64,000 nucleotides of DNA from Faecalicatena faecalis (GTDB lineage: Bacteria; Bacillota; Clostridia; Lachnospirales; Lachnospiraceae), in assembly GCF_012524165.2 (NCBI RefSeq), contig NZ_JABACJ020000003.1, positions 248,001 to 312,000 of the forward strand, written 5' to 3'. Shown here piece after piece: positions 51,387 through 60,891 of the stretch (its first letter is position 1; every line of letters begins with the position of its first letter). The notes under the pieces are model-generated. The model saw nothing but the letters and a program-made list of their open reading frames with translations, made no database searches and had not been told where the DNA came from. Both the position numbers and the translations under genes were made by a program.

Positions 51387-51776
51387 CTAAAACAAATCTG
51401 AAAGCCTGCGCGCCTTTAACTCTTCCACCAGAACCTTCTGGATCTTCACGAGCTCTCCATGTACCCGGCACCCGCCCGCCTTTGTGTTCCTACTGCAGGT
51501 CTCTCTTAAACAGGTCATGATCAGAGGCTCCTCATCCACAGCCGTCACAACATCATATAGATCCATCTCTTCCAAAGGCTTCTTTAAGTAACAGCCGCCA
51601 GATGCACCGCGCTCTACTCCCACAAGCCCTGCATCCTGAAGCTTGCGTAATATCTTGTATGCAAATGCCTCGGGAATCTCTTCCTCCCTGCACATATCCT
51701 TTACCGTATGTTTTGCTCCATCCTTCATAGAACGCATCATCCGAATCGCATAATCATTCTCTCTCGTTAAAAGCAT
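51387..51776 (-). CDS. Rrf2-family iron-sulfur regulator
   Basis: A 129-residue protein. The winged helix is AFAYKILRKLQDAGLVGVERGASGGCYLKKPLEEM. Three Cys in MTCLRETCSRNTKAGGCRVH are the cluster-binding triad of IscR/NsrR/RsrR-like proteins. It probably senses redox state, NO, CO or Fe-S status. It lies upstream of cooS on the same strand, and both promoters carry the same 18-bp motif. The ATG at 51776 follows GAGGTGG; the longer frame would start inside the promoter. Confidence 0.9.
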   Translation of the reverse strand: MLLTRENDYAIRMMRSMKDGAKHTVKDMCREEEIPEAFAYKILRKLQDAGLVGVERGASGGCYLKKPLEEMDLYDVVTAVDEEPLIMTCLRETCSRNTKAGGCRVHGELVKIQKVLVEELKARRLSDLF

Positions 51777-52171
51777 AGGTCCACCTCTTATCTTTGTTAA
51801 TATTTTAGCATAGTGGACTTTTTTTGTCAACTTTACCCAATTGTGGAAATCTACTGAAATCCATCCATAAAATATAGTACATTTTACAGACAGACATCGC
51901 TTATAACAACGATTGTCATGCTAATTGAAACTTTTTTCTTGACAGTTTATCTCTGACTGCTATATGATGAATTTAAGAAAACAATTATCAATTTCATTCA
52001 TTATTTCACAAGGGACTGTCTTTTTCTTTATTACATCTGTCTCTGCTTCATATGAAAGCAAATCTCAGATCCCTCCCCCCTACATCACAGTATAAGCTTT
52101 GCTTCACTCATTTATTGATTCAATCGTCTCATGGGCGTTGAATATACAGTTACAAAGAAAGGAGTAAGAAG
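51777..52171. other. 395-bp divergent control region between the Rrf2 gene and catalase
   Basis: It holds the Rrf2-gene promoter (see 51806-51834) and, on the plus strand, a probable catalase promoter: TTGACA (51939-51944), 18 bp, TATGAT (51963-51968). The AT-rich stretch AAAACAATTATCAATTTCATT (51979-51999) after it could be a PerR/Fur-type site but matches no consensus well. The last 150 bases show no gene. Confidence 0.5.
51806..51834 (-). promoter_or_regulatory. Rrf2-gene promoter with operator in the spacer
   Basis: Minus strand: TTGACA, 17-bp spacer, TAAAAT. The operator AGTGGACTTTTTTTGTCA (plus strand 51812-51829) lies across the -35 box and spacer, which would allow autorepression. 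Confidence 0.75.
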
Positions 52172-53692
52172 ATGAACGAAAATTACAGAAAACTCACAAA
52201 TGAAGTAGGTGCACCTGTTGCCGATAATGAGAACTCCATTACTGCTGGGCCAAGAGGACCGGTTATGATGCAGGATGTCTGGCTCTTAGAAAAGCTGGCT
52301 CATTTTGACCGTGAAGTCATCCCGGAACGCAGGATGCATGCAAAGGGTTGGGGCGCTTACGGCAAATTCACTGTAACACATGATATTACACAATATACCA
52401 AGGCCAAGGTCTTCTCCGAAATCGGCAAAGAAACGGAGGTTTTTGTCCGCTTTTCTACTGTAGCTGGTGAGCGCGGTGCGGCTGATGCGGAGCGTGATAT
52501 CCGCGGTGTTGCCATCAAATTCTATACAGAAGAAGGCAACTGGGATCTGGTAGGCAATAATACACCGACCTTCTTTATCCGCGATGTACATAACTTCCCT
52601 GATCTGAACCGTGCGGTCAAGCGCGATCCTTATACCGGTATGCGTAATCCGCAGAACAACTGGGACTTCTGGACATTGCTTCCAGAGTGTTTCCATCAGC
52701 TTACAGTGGTAATGTCTGACCGCGGAATTCCTGATGGTTTCCGTCACATGCATCTATACGGCGAGCATACCTTCTCTTTCTATAACGAGAAAAATGAACG
52801 GGTCTGGTGCAAATTCCATTTCAAGACTCAGCAGGGCATCAAGAACCTGACAGATGAGGAAGCTGAGGCCATCAATGGAAAAGACCGTGAAAGCGCAGGA
52901 CATGACCTGTTTGATGCCATTTTGCGCGGGGATTATCCGAAGTGGACCATGTATGTTCAAATCATGACCGAAGAACAGGCAAAGAACCACTATGAAAATC
53001 CATTCGACATCACAAAGATATGGCGGCATGCGGAATTCCCACTGATCGAGGTGGGCGAGCTGGAATTGAACCGCTGGCCGGAGAATTATTTTGCAGAGGT
53101 AGAGCAGGCAGCCTTTACTCCGGCACACGTCGTACCGGGCATCGGCTTCTCACCGGACAAGTTCCTGCAGGGACGCCTGTTCGTATACGGTGATGCCCAG
53201 CGTTACCGGCTCGGTGTTAATCACAACCTGATTCCTGTAAATCAGGCAAAAGGCGTCAAAAATGGCGTCGCAGATTACCACCGTGACGGCGCTATGCGTA
53301 CCGATGGAAACTACGGCAGTGCCCCTGCCTACAGTCCCAACTCCCTCGGTGTCTGGACTGCACAGCCAGAAGTCATGGAACCGCCTCTTGACCTGGAAGG
53401 TGCAATGTGGAACTATGACCCGAAAGACGACCCGACAAATGACGATTTTCGTGCAGGCGGCGATCTGTGGCGTGTTATGACCGAGGACAAGAAAGAACTT
53501 CTCATCAAAAATACGGCTGCAAATATCGCACCTGTCACAGAAAATATCAAGTACCGTCATGCAGTACACTGCTATCTTGCAGACCCAGAATATGGTGAGT
53601 GCGCAACAAAGGCAATGGGACTTGATCTTGACAGAGTAAAAGAACTTTCCAAACTCAGCAACAGTGAGCTCAACAGAGTGACCACCCCTTAA
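52172..53692 (+). CDS. Heme catalase (clade 3, small subunit)
   Basis: A 506-residue enzyme that breaks down hydrogen peroxide. Active-site His56 is in [12 protein letters not shown], the distal Asn in [11 protein letters not shown] (about 129), and the proximal heme ligand Tyr338 in [14 protein letters not shown]. Length and motifs fit clade 3 bacterial catalases. Catalase is uncommon in strict anaerobes of this group and needs heme, for which no genes are in the window. It is divergent from the Rrf2-cooS module, and AAAGGAG precedes the ATG. Confidence 0.95.
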   Translation: MNENYRKLTNEVGAPVADNENSITAGPRGPVMMQDVWLLEKLAHFDREVIPERRMHAKGWGAYGKFTVTHDITQYTKAKVFSEIGKETEVFVRFSTVAGERGAADAERDIRGVAIKFYTEEGNWDLVGNNTPTFFIRDVHNFPDLNRAVKRDPYTGMRNPQNNWDFWTLLPECFHQLTVVMSDRGIPDGFRHMHLYGEHTFSFYNEKNERVWCKFHFKTQQGIKNLTDEEAEAINGKDRESAGHDLFDAILRGDYPKWTMYVQIMTEEQAKNHYENPFDITKIWRHAEFPLIEVGELELNRWPENYFAEVEQAAFTPAHVVPGIGFSPDKFLQGRLFVYGDAQRYRLGVNHNLIPVNQAKGVKNGVADYHRDGAMRTDGNYGSAPAYSPNSLGVWTAQPEVMEPPLDLEGAMWNYDPKDDPTNDDFRAGGDLWRVMTEDKKELLIKNTAANIAPVTENIKYRHAVHCYLADPEYGECATKAMGLDLDRVKELSKLSNSELNRVTTP

Positions 53693-53705
53693 GCAGCTTT
53701 CGAGG

Positions 53706-53739
53706 AAAAGGCGCGGATTTAACTACCGCGCCTTTTTCG
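53706..53739 (+). terminator. Terminator of the catalase gene
   Basis: AAGGCGCGG pairs with CCGCGCCTT around ATTTAACTA, then TTTTC. Confidence 0.85.
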
Positions 53740-53817
53740 TCTCCTTTTTCAATTCACCTGTCTTATCTTTACCAATAAAATTTTACTTAAACAACGCTTT
53801 CACAAAGCGCTCTCCGA

Positions 53818-55419
53818 CTATAATGCCTCACCGAGAATCTCTTTTAAATCCTCCTCTGGAGTCTTGATTGGAGCGATTTTGTAATGATCCACTAAAAGTT
53901 CCAGCACATTCTTAGAAACAAAGGCCGGTAGTGTAGGGCCCAGCTTGATATTCTGAATGCCCAGATGCAGCAGTGTCAGAAGGATACATACCGCTTTTTG
54001 TTCATACCATGACAGAATCATTGACAGAGGAAGCTCGTTGACACTACATTCGAAAGCCTCTGCCAGTGCAATGGCAACCTTGATCGCGCTATAGGCATCA
54101 TTACACTGTCCCATATCCATCAGTCTCGGCAGAGCTCCGATTGTTCCCAGATCTAAGTCATTAAATCTATACTTTCCGCAAGCCAGTGTTAAGATTACAG
54201 TATCCTTTGGAGCCAGCTTCACAAAATCTGTATAATAGCTTCTTCCCGGCCGTGCGCCGTCACAGCCTCCCACTAAGAAGAAATGGCGAATCGCCCCTGA
54301 CTTCACAGCCTCAACCACCTGGTCGGCAGCCCCAAGTACAGTTTCATGTCCAAAACCAGTGAGCAGCGTCTTACCTCCATTAATCCCTGTAAACTCCCGA
54401 TTCTCCTTAAAACCTCCCAATTCAAGCGCCTTTTCGATTACCGCAGAAAAATCCTTTTCTTTGCCGATATGCACCATCTCAGGGTAAGAAACGACTTCTG
54501 TTGTAAATACCCGGTCCGCATAACTCTCTTTCACTGGCATCAGACAGTTCGTCGTGTATAGAATCGGTGCCGGAAGATTTGCAAATTCCTTCTGCTGATT
54601 CTGCCATGCCGTCCCAAAGTTTCCTTTGAGATGAGGGTACTTCTTTAATTCAGGATATGCATGGGCCGGCAGCATTTCCCCATGAGTATAGATATGAATT
54701 CCTTTTCCTTCTGTCTGCTCAAGCAGAAGTTTAAGATCCAAAAGATCATGTCCCGTAATCACGATAAATGGTCCCTTTTCCACTGTCATAGACACTTCCG
54801 TCGGTACAGGAGTCCCAAAGGTCTGTGTATTTGCAAGATCCAGCAGCTCCATACACTCTAAGTTCATCTCACCGACTTCCATCACGACCGGAAGTAAATC
54901 TTCCATAGACCAGTCCTCTGCCAGCACATAAAGTGCCTTATAAAAGAACTCATTCACTCTTTTATTGGTATAGCCCAATACCAGAGCATGGTATGCATAG
55001 GCCGCCATCCCCCGAATTCCAAATAAAATCAGGGACTTCAGCGAGCGGATATCTTCCTGTGCCTCCCATATAAAGGACATCTCATAATCGTCTGTATTTC
55101 CACATCTAGCCATACATCCTGCGCACCCAGGAACGATACTTGCTTTTTCCTCCCTCACTCTTTTAATCATATCTAACAGTGTATCATCATTAAAATTCAC
55201 ATTTGTCACTGTCGTAAACAGACCTTCCAGAATCAGGCGGTCTGTCCTATCTGTCTTAGGGTTTGCAGCGCAGACACGCGCAAGCCCGATCAGTGCCCCC
55301 GTCAATTCATCCTGAAGTCTCGCATTTACCGCACTCTTACCACAAACGCCTGACTTTCCTGTACATCCTGAGCATCCAGCTGTCTGCTCACATTGAAAAC
55401 AAAACATTTTATCACTCAT
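53818..55419 (-). CDS. hcp: Hybrid-cluster protein (hydroxylamine reductase / NO reductase)
   Basis: A 533-residue Fe-S protein. The N-terminal MFCFQCEQTAGCSGCTGKSGVCG carries the proximal cluster Cys. Ligands of the hybrid Fe-S-O cluster appear in VITGHDLLDL, YTTNCLMPV, VGGCDGARPG and LACGKYRFND. Hcp reduces NO to N2O and also hydroxylamine under anaerobic conditions. No Hcr reductase gene is adjacent, as is usual in Clostridia. I chose the ATG at 55419, nine bases after AAGGAG. It is encoded close to catalase and CO dehydrogenase, forming a small-molecule stress cluster. Confidence 0.94.
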   Translation of the reverse strand: MSDKMFCFQCEQTAGCSGCTGKSGVCGKSAVNARLQDELTGALIGLARVCAANPKTDRTDRLILEGLFTTVTNVNFNDDTLLDMIKRVREEKASIVPGCAGCMARCGNTDDYEMSFIWEAQEDIRSLKSLILFGIRGMAAYAYHALVLGYTNKRVNEFFYKALYVLAEDWSMEDLLPVVMEVGEMNLECMELLDLANTQTFGTPVPTEVSMTVEKGPFIVITGHDLLDLKLLLEQTEGKGIHIYTHGEMLPAHAYPELKKYPHLKGNFGTAWQNQQKEFANLPAPILYTTNCLMPVKESYADRVFTTEVVSYPEMVHIGKEKDFSAVIEKALELGGFKENREFTGINGGKTLLTGFGHETVLGAADQVVEAVKSGAIRHFFLVGGCDGARPGRSYYTDFVKLAPKDTVILTLACGKYRFNDLDLGTIGALPRLMDMGQCNDAYSAIKVAIALAEAFECSVNELPLSMILSWYEQKAVCILLTLLHLGIQNIKLGPTLPAFVSKNVLELLVDHYKIAPIKTPEEDLKEILGEAL

Positions 55420-55561
55420 ATCATCCATCTCCTTGACTCCTATTATTTACAGCTAGTTCCTTTTCACTTATTTTACGGATTCAGTATATTACATTCTTTG
55501 TTTTATGTATGTTGTTTTAACAACCAAAATAAAACTGACTCCAATATTAACCTGGTATAGC

Positions 55562-55604
55562 AAAAAAACTGGCATCAAGCCGACAAGCTCAATACCAGTT
55601 TTTA
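55562..55604 (-). terminator. Terminator of the GGDEF-EAL gene
   Basis: Minus strand: AAAAACTGGTATTGAGC pairs imperfectly with GGCTTGATGCCAGTTTTT, followed by a T-run. Confidence 0.8.
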
Positions 55605-55623
55605 TAGTCAACCTTATTCTTTT

Positions 55624-57549
55624 CTACTTCCTGCCGAGTATAAACTGCAGTACTTCCTCCTTCGGCATCGGTTTGGCATAGTAAAATCCCTGTATCTGAT
55701 CTACCCCAAATTCCGTCACAAGCTGTTTTTGATCCTCCGTCTCTACTCCTTCCGCAATTACCTTCATCCCCAATGCCTTAAAGATCTGAGATAGGTTCCT
55801 GACCGCCATTGCAGAGTTCTCACTATCCATTGCAGCCTCCACAAGGCTCTTGTCCAGCTTGACTGTTCCAAAGGGAATATGAATTACCGTTGCAATATTC
55901 GAGTACCCAGTGCCAAAGTCATCCAGCCCCATCATAATTCCTCTGTCCAGCATCTTCATTGCAAAATCCGCTACCACCTGTGGGCTTTCCGCAAGGGTAC
56001 TTTCCGTAAATTCAATCTTTATCATCTCTGGAGGCGTCTGGTTCCTTTCAATAATATCGAATACCCGGTCGGCAAGATCTGGCTGTGAAAATTGAAGCGC
56101 CGAAAAGTTCACATGTACAGCCTCAATCTCTGATGAAAGTTCTCTAAGCTTTCCAGCAAACTTACACACTTTATCCAGGATAATATAGGTCAATTCCACG
56201 ATCAGTCCTGTCTCCTCCGCAATCGGGATAAATTCGGATGGATAGATTGGTCCAATCGGAGAATCCACAATCCGCATCAAGGATTCCGCATAAAGAAATC
56301 TGTCGACCTCAATAGAATAAATCGGTTGATAATACATTTCAAAGCTCGGATGCTCAAGCTGTTCCTCTAATATCTGTATGATCCTCCGCTTTCTTTCCAG
56401 TTTCTGCAGCATCTCCTTGTCACAGTAGCAGATCTTTCCGCCCTTTCCAAGCTTGGCTTGGGCAACGGCATACTCAATCGAATTAATAATATTCTCGACC
56501 GTCTCTGCCTCCCCGGAATGACTGATCAATCCCATCGCAGCCGAAAGCATGAACCGATATTCATCTGCCTGCCATGGACGCTGCATCCGCTTTTGTATCT
56601 CACCTACACACTTCCTGGCATCATCTAAATTCTCTTTATAAAACAGAAGTGCGAACTCATCCCCGCTAAAGCGGTAGACATTCCCCTTTGGTCCGATCTT
56701 ACTTAAAAAATGAGCCACCTCTTTTAAAAAAAGGTCTCCCTTCTGTTGTCCGCAGGTATTATTAATATGTCTAAAAGACCGAAGCGAAACAATCAGAAGC
56801 ACAAAACTCCTCTCCGCATCTCTTTTCAACAAAAGACCTATCATATCGAGCAATTCCTGACGGTTAGGTAAATTCGTCAGATAGTCCACAGAAATCTGTT
56901 TATTCTGCAGATGCAGGTATATAATCAGGAGAGCACAGGTTGCTGCTGAACCTGAAAGCATTACATACGGTAAGAGCTGCTGCACAAAAATCACCAGCAT
57001 GGTAAGCAGCGGACAAACGATAAGAATATGATAAATCTCCTTCTCCAGCCGTCTGCGGTTGAATAATGTCACACCGACACTTGCCAGTGAATACAAGTAG
57101 AAGAAAAAAAACATCAGAGAGACCCAGTCTCCAAGCATATATCCTTCCGCCGCAGTAATGTCAAAAATATGCTTATTATAAGAATTGCTGAAAACAAGCA
57201 ATACATACAATATCCCCGGCACCGTTCCCGCTATAATCAGTTTCCTTGCCTTTTCCAGATCAATATAAATCACAGATACCGTATAACAAAAATATGTAAG
57301 TCCCATAAGTGGAGTCAGGATAAAGTAGATGGTCGTCACGATCCAAGTCAGCCACATAGGAAAATTATTGTACTGTGAAACCATTGTGGTAGACAAAAGA
57401 TTCGTCAATACTGCACTAAAAGTCACTAACAGGCATCCATGAAAAATTTTATTCTTCAGAGAAGGCAGTTGACTTCCCCTTCTTGCATAGACCCAGATAA
57501 TGCCTAGCATAATTAATGAAACCATTTCCCCTGTGATATTCCATTCCAC
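55624..57549 (-). CDS. Membrane-bound GGDEF-EAL protein, probable cyclic-di-GMP phosphodiesterase
   Basis: A 641-residue protein: about seven membrane helices (residues 8-215), a GGDEF domain (about 218-375) and an EAL domain (about 385-640). The GGDEF signature is SGDEF (295-299), and the metal-binding Asp of the usual LDxDxFK is replaced (LIVSLRSFRHIN), so cyclase activity is doubtful. The EAL motif reads ESL, but the metal and catalytic residues are visible: VHVNFSALQ, KIEFTES, LDDFGTGYS, VKLDKSL, AEGVET. It probably hydrolyses cyclic-di-GMP in response to a membrane signal. It is a single gene with its own terminator. Confidence 0.9.
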   Translation of the reverse strand: MEWNITGEMVSLIMLGIIWVYARRGSQLPSLKNKIFHGCLLVTFSAVLTNLLSTTMVSQYNNFPMWLTWIVTTIYFILTPLMGLTYFCYTVSVIYIDLEKARKLIIAGTVPGILYVLLVFSNSYNKHIFDITAAEGYMLGDWVSLMFFFFYLYSLASVGVTLFNRRRLEKEIYHILIVCPLLTMLVIFVQQLLPYVMLSGSAATCALLIIYLHLQNKQISVDYLTNLPNRQELLDMIGLLLKRDAERSFVLLIVSLRSFRHINNTCGQQKGDLFLKEVAHFLSKIGPKGNVYRFSGDEFALLFYKENLDDARKCVGEIQKRMQRPWQADEYRFMLSAAMGLISHSGEAETVENIINSIEYAVAQAKLGKGGKICYCDKEMLQKLERKRRIIQILEEQLEHPSFEMYYQPIYSIEVDRFLYAESLMRIVDSPIGPIYPSEFIPIAEETGLIVELTYIILDKVCKFAGKLRELSSEIEAVHVNFSALQFSQPDLADRVFDIIERNQTPPEMIKIEFTESTLAESPQVVADFAMKMLDRGIMMGLDDFGTGYSNIATVIHIPFGTVKLDKSLVEAAMDSENSAMAVRNLSQIFKALGMKVIAEGVETEDQKQLVTEFGVDQIQGFYYAKPMPKEEVLQFILGRK

Positions 57550-57767
57550 GATAAACCACCTGCCAATCCCCTCTTATAATTAGCTATCTTACATGTGATT
57601 ACTTATATTTTAACATAGTAACGTGGCAGTGTCTATGACCGTAGTTAGCAAGTTTACAAATTTTCCCATGCTTTTTATCACTCGAATTTTCCTATTTATA
57701 CTTAAATTGCGATGATATCTAAAATGATAATTTAAGGTGTTCTTCTTAATGTGCACATAGCTTTTAT

Positions 57768-57820
57768 TTGTTAACTATCTTTATATCTCGGTTGACATTC
57801 AACATATCATTCGATATACT
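57768..57820 (+). promoter_or_regulatory. bioY promoter with BirA-type biotin operator
   Basis: TTGTTAAC (57768-57775), 14 bp, GGTTGACA (57790-57797) forms the two-half palindrome of the BirA operator, with the 14-bp gap. The right half contains the -35 box TTGACA (57792-57797), followed after 17 bp by TATACT (57815-57820). Biotinyl-BirA bound here would block the promoter when biotin is plentiful. The rest of the 333-bp gap 57550-57882 is AT-rich with no gene. Confidence 0.85.
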
Positions 57821-57882
57821 TATACTCGACATACAAAAGCTTATTTTTTTGCAACACTTTGAAATTGGAAAGGAATCTCAAT

Positions 57883-58446
57883 ATGGAACAGACATCTTCT
57901 AAGCACTCATTGATTACAACAAAGCAGTTGACCCTGATAGGAGTTATGACGGCCGTCATCTGTTTATTGGCGCCGTTCGCAATTCCCATCCCTTTCAGCC
58001 CCATCCCAATCACTCTTGCAACATTGGTCCTTTATATCACAGCCTTTGTCCTTGGTCCAAAACTAGGTACCATAAGCTGCTTGATCTATCTGCTCCTCGG
58101 TGCAGTCGGCCTGCCTGTTTTCTCCGGTTTCAGCGGAGGCTTTGCTAAGATTGCAGGACCGACCGGAGGGTATATGCTCGGTTACCTTTTTCTCACCCTG
58201 ACAGTCGGTTTTTTTGTAGAACATTTTTCTGGAAGACCGCTCTTTTATGCACTCGGTCTGATTCTTGGCACAGCCCTATGCTATTTATTCGGAACCATCT
58301 GGCTTGGGGTACAGATGAACCTCTCCCTTATGCAGGCTTTGGCCGCCGGTGTCATCCCCTACCTGCCAGGTGATATCATAAAAATCATCATTGCATGCCT
58401 GTTCGGTCCCAAATTACGGACGGCAATCCAGCGCCTGGGAAACTAA
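57883..58446 (+). CDS. bioY: Biotin transporter BioY (ECF substrate-binding component)
   Basis: A 187-residue membrane protein with about six helices. FSPIPITLATLVLYITAFVLGPKLGTISCLIYLLLGAVGLPVFSGFSGGFAKIAGPTGGYMLGY is the BioY signature. It binds biotin and works with a shared ECF energy module encoded elsewhere. The ATG at 57883 has AAAGGA upstream; the longer frame is less likely. Biotin control is supported by the operator at 57768-57797. No biotin synthesis genes are in the window. Confidence 0.94.
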   Translation: MEQTSSKHSLITTKQLTLIGVMTAVICLLAPFAIPIPFSPIPITLATLVLYITAFVLGPKLGTISCLIYLLLGAVGLPVFSGFSGGFAKIAGPTGGYMLGYLFLTLTVGFFVEHFSGRPLFYALGLILGTALCYLFGTIWLGVQMNLSLMQALAAGVIPYLPGDIIKIIIACLFGPKLRTAIQRLGN

Positions 58447-58496
58447 ATAGGACCTAATATCTGTGTCATAGGTTTTTCGGGACCCTTCCCATTTAA

Positions 58497-58545
58497 AACG
58501 CCCCTCTTAAAAGCTTTATAGCTTTTGAAAGGGGCGCTTATTTTC
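58497..58545 (+). terminator. Terminator of bioY
   Basis: AACGCCCCTCTTAAAAGCT pairs with AGCTTTTGAAAGGGGCGCTT (minor mismatches), followed by ATTTTCC. It could also serve the convergent tex gene. Confidence 0.8.
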
Positions 58546-58593
58546 CTTCTCACGAAATGATTCTAATATATACAATCTAAAATCAGTCTGTTT

Positions 58594-60750
58594 TTAATCC
58601 TGGATTCCTCTCATCGTCAACTGAATCCGTTTCTTTTTCAAATCCACGCTCATGACTTTCACATCCACGATGTCTCCAACACTGACCGCCTCCAGCGGAT
58701 GTTTGATATATCTGTCTATAATCTGTGAAATATGGACCAGACCATCCTGATGGACTCCTATATCTACAAAAACACCGAAATCAATGACATTACGTACTGT
58801 ACCTTTCAGGACCATGCCTTCCTTAAGGTCTTTCATCTCTAACACATCTGTGCGCAGAATCGGTTTTGGCATCTCATCTCGGGGGTCACGTGCCGGTTTC
58901 TCCAGCTCCTTCACAATATCCCGCAGAGTAATCTCGCCGATTCCCAGCTCCTCTGCCAGTTTCTTGTAATCCTTAATCGACAGAGAAAGCCCCGTCAGAT
59001 TACCGCCAGTAATATCCTCCGGCTTGAAGCCCTGTTTCTTAAGCAGCTTCTCTGCCGCCTCATAAGACTCAGGATGTACTCCTGTAGCATCCAGCGGATT
59101 CTTTCCATCCATAATTCTCATGAATCCGGCACACTGCTCGAATGCCTTTGGTCCAAGCTTGGCAACCTTTAATAGCTCTTTCCTGTCTGTAAATCTACCA
59201 TTCTCCTCCCGGTATATCACGATATTCTTAGCAATTGCTCCAGAAATACCGGAAATATAAGAAAGCAGCGGCGCCGATGCCGTATTCAGATCGACACCGA
59301 CTTTATTCACGCAATCTTCCACCACACCATTCAAGGATTCGCCTAACTTTTTCTGGTTCATATCATGCTGATACTGTCCGACTCCGATGGATTTCGGATC
59401 TATCTTTACAAGCTCCGCTAATGGGTCCTGCAGTCTTCTTGCGATGGATGCCGCACTCCTTTGTCCCACATCGAACTTCGGAAATTCCTCGGAAGCCAGC
59501 TTACTTGCAGAATATACGGATGCACCAGCCTCATTTACAATCACATACTGCACCTTTTCCGGGATTTCCTTTAATAATTCTACGATGAACTGTTCAGACT
59601 CCCTGGAGGCAGTTCCATTTCCCACAGATATCAAAGTAATATGATACTTTGCAATAATCTTCTTTAACAAATCCTTAGATGCCTTGATTTTCTGCGGTGT
59701 TGTCGGAGCTGTCGGATAAATCACTGTTGTACCAAGTACTTTTCCCGTCTCATCCACTACCGCCAGCTTACATCCTGTACGGAAGGCCGGGTCCCAGCCA
59801 AGCACTACCTGTCCGGTAATTGGAGGCTGCATCAAAAGCTGGTGCAGGTTCTTTCCAAAGACCTCGATTGCGCCGTCCTCTGCTTTTTCTGTGAGATCAT
59901 TTCTGATTTCCCTCTCGATCGCGGGTGCGATAAGACGCTTATAGCTGTCCTCTGTCACCTCTTTTAACACAGGAGTAGTGTAAGGGTTCTCCCGAAGGAT
60001 CGTCTTTTTCTGTAGATAACGCAGAATCTCCTCTTCCGGGGCCTCGATCTTCACGGTCAGTATCTTTTCCTTTTCGCCCCGGTTCAGAGCCAGAATACGA
60101 TGACCAGCCAGCTTATTTATCGGTTCCTCGAAGTCATAATACATCTCATAGACAGACTCCGCCTCCGGATCCTTCGCAACAGAGATCAGTTTTCCCTTCT
60201 GCATTGTAATCTTACGAATCCAGCTCCGGTAATCCGCTTCATCGGAAATCGACTCCGCAATGATATCCTTTGCTCCCGCAATCGCTTCCTGGGCACTGCT
60301 GACTCCTTTTTCCTCGGAAATATACTTTGCTGCTTCATTTTCGAGCGGTTCCTTGGTCTGCTGCAGGGTAATCAGGGCTGCCAACGGCTCTAAGCCCTTT
60401 TCCTTTGCAATCGTAGCCCGCGTCCGGCGTTTCGGACGGTAAGGACGGTAAAGATCCTCCACTACGACCAATGTTTCCGCTGCCAGAATCTGCGCCTTTA
60501 ATTCCGCAGTAAGCTTTCCCTGCTCCTCAATAATGGATAAGACCTGTTCCTTCTTCTCTTCCAGATTCCGAAGATAGATCAAACGCTCATACAGCTTACG
60601 AAGCTGCTCGTCATTCAAAGAACCCGTTACTTCTTTTCTATATCGTGAAATAAAAGGAATGGTATTCCCTTCATCGATCAATTTCACTGCCGCATCTACC
60701 TGCCAGCGTTTTACGTCCAGTTCTTCTGTCAATCTCTGATTAATATCCAT
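58594..60750 (-). CDS. tex: Tex-family RNA-binding transcription accessory protein
   Basis: A 718-residue cytoplasmic protein. It has the Tex N-terminal helical region, the YqgF-like RNase H domain (VLGWDPAFRTGCKLAVVDETG, about residues 320-340), helix-hairpin-helix motifs (SYISGISGAIAKNIVIYR; LLKVAKLGPKAFEQCAGFMRI) and a C-terminal S1 domain (GMVLKGTVRNVIDFGVFVDIGVHQDGLVHISQI). It binds nucleic acids and affects transcription; the exact role is unsettled. A single gene of ordinary length for the family. Confidence 0.95.
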   Translation of the reverse strand: MDINQRLTEELDVKRWQVDAAVKLIDEGNTIPFISRYRKEVTGSLNDEQLRKLYERLIYLRNLEEKKEQVLSIIEEQGKLTAELKAQILAAETLVVVEDLYRPYRPKRRTRATIAKEKGLEPLAALITLQQTKEPLENEAAKYISEEKGVSSAQEAIAGAKDIIAESISDEADYRSWIRKITMQKGKLISVAKDPEAESVYEMYYDFEEPINKLAGHRILALNRGEKEKILTVKIEAPEEEILRYLQKKTILRENPYTTPVLKEVTEDSYKRLIAPAIEREIRNDLTEKAEDGAIEVFGKNLHQLLMQPPITGQVVLGWDPAFRTGCKLAVVDETGKVLGTTVIYPTAPTTPQKIKASKDLLKKIIAKYHITLISVGNGTASRESEQFIVELLKEIPEKVQYVIVNEAGASVYSASKLASEEFPKFDVGQRSAASIARRLQDPLAELVKIDPKSIGVGQYQHDMNQKKLGESLNGVVEDCVNKVGVDLNTASAPLLSYISGISGAIAKNIVIYREENGRFTDRKELLKVAKLGPKAFEQCAGFMRIMDGKNPLDATGVHPESYEAAEKLLKKQGFKPEDITGGNLTGLSLSIKDYKKLAEELGIGEITLRDIVKELEKPARDPRDEMPKPILRTDVLEMKDLKEGMVLKGTVRNVIDFGVFVDIGVHQDGLVHISQIIDRYIKHPLEAVSVGDIVDVKVMSVDLKKKRIQLTMRGIQD

Positions 60751-60891
60751 ATATCCTGTACCTCTTTCTTTTTCTCATGCAATATGGCTCTAAAGAATCA
60801 TAACGTATTATATTATACAGGAATTGCCCCTTCCTTTACAACATTTTTCCTTTTGTTTTCCTCCTTTTTCATCAAAATCCAGGAAATCATA

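Noticed and set aside
51977..51999. PerR or Fur box in front of catalase
   Set aside because: AT-rich with partial inverted symmetry but too many mismatches to either consensus to call.
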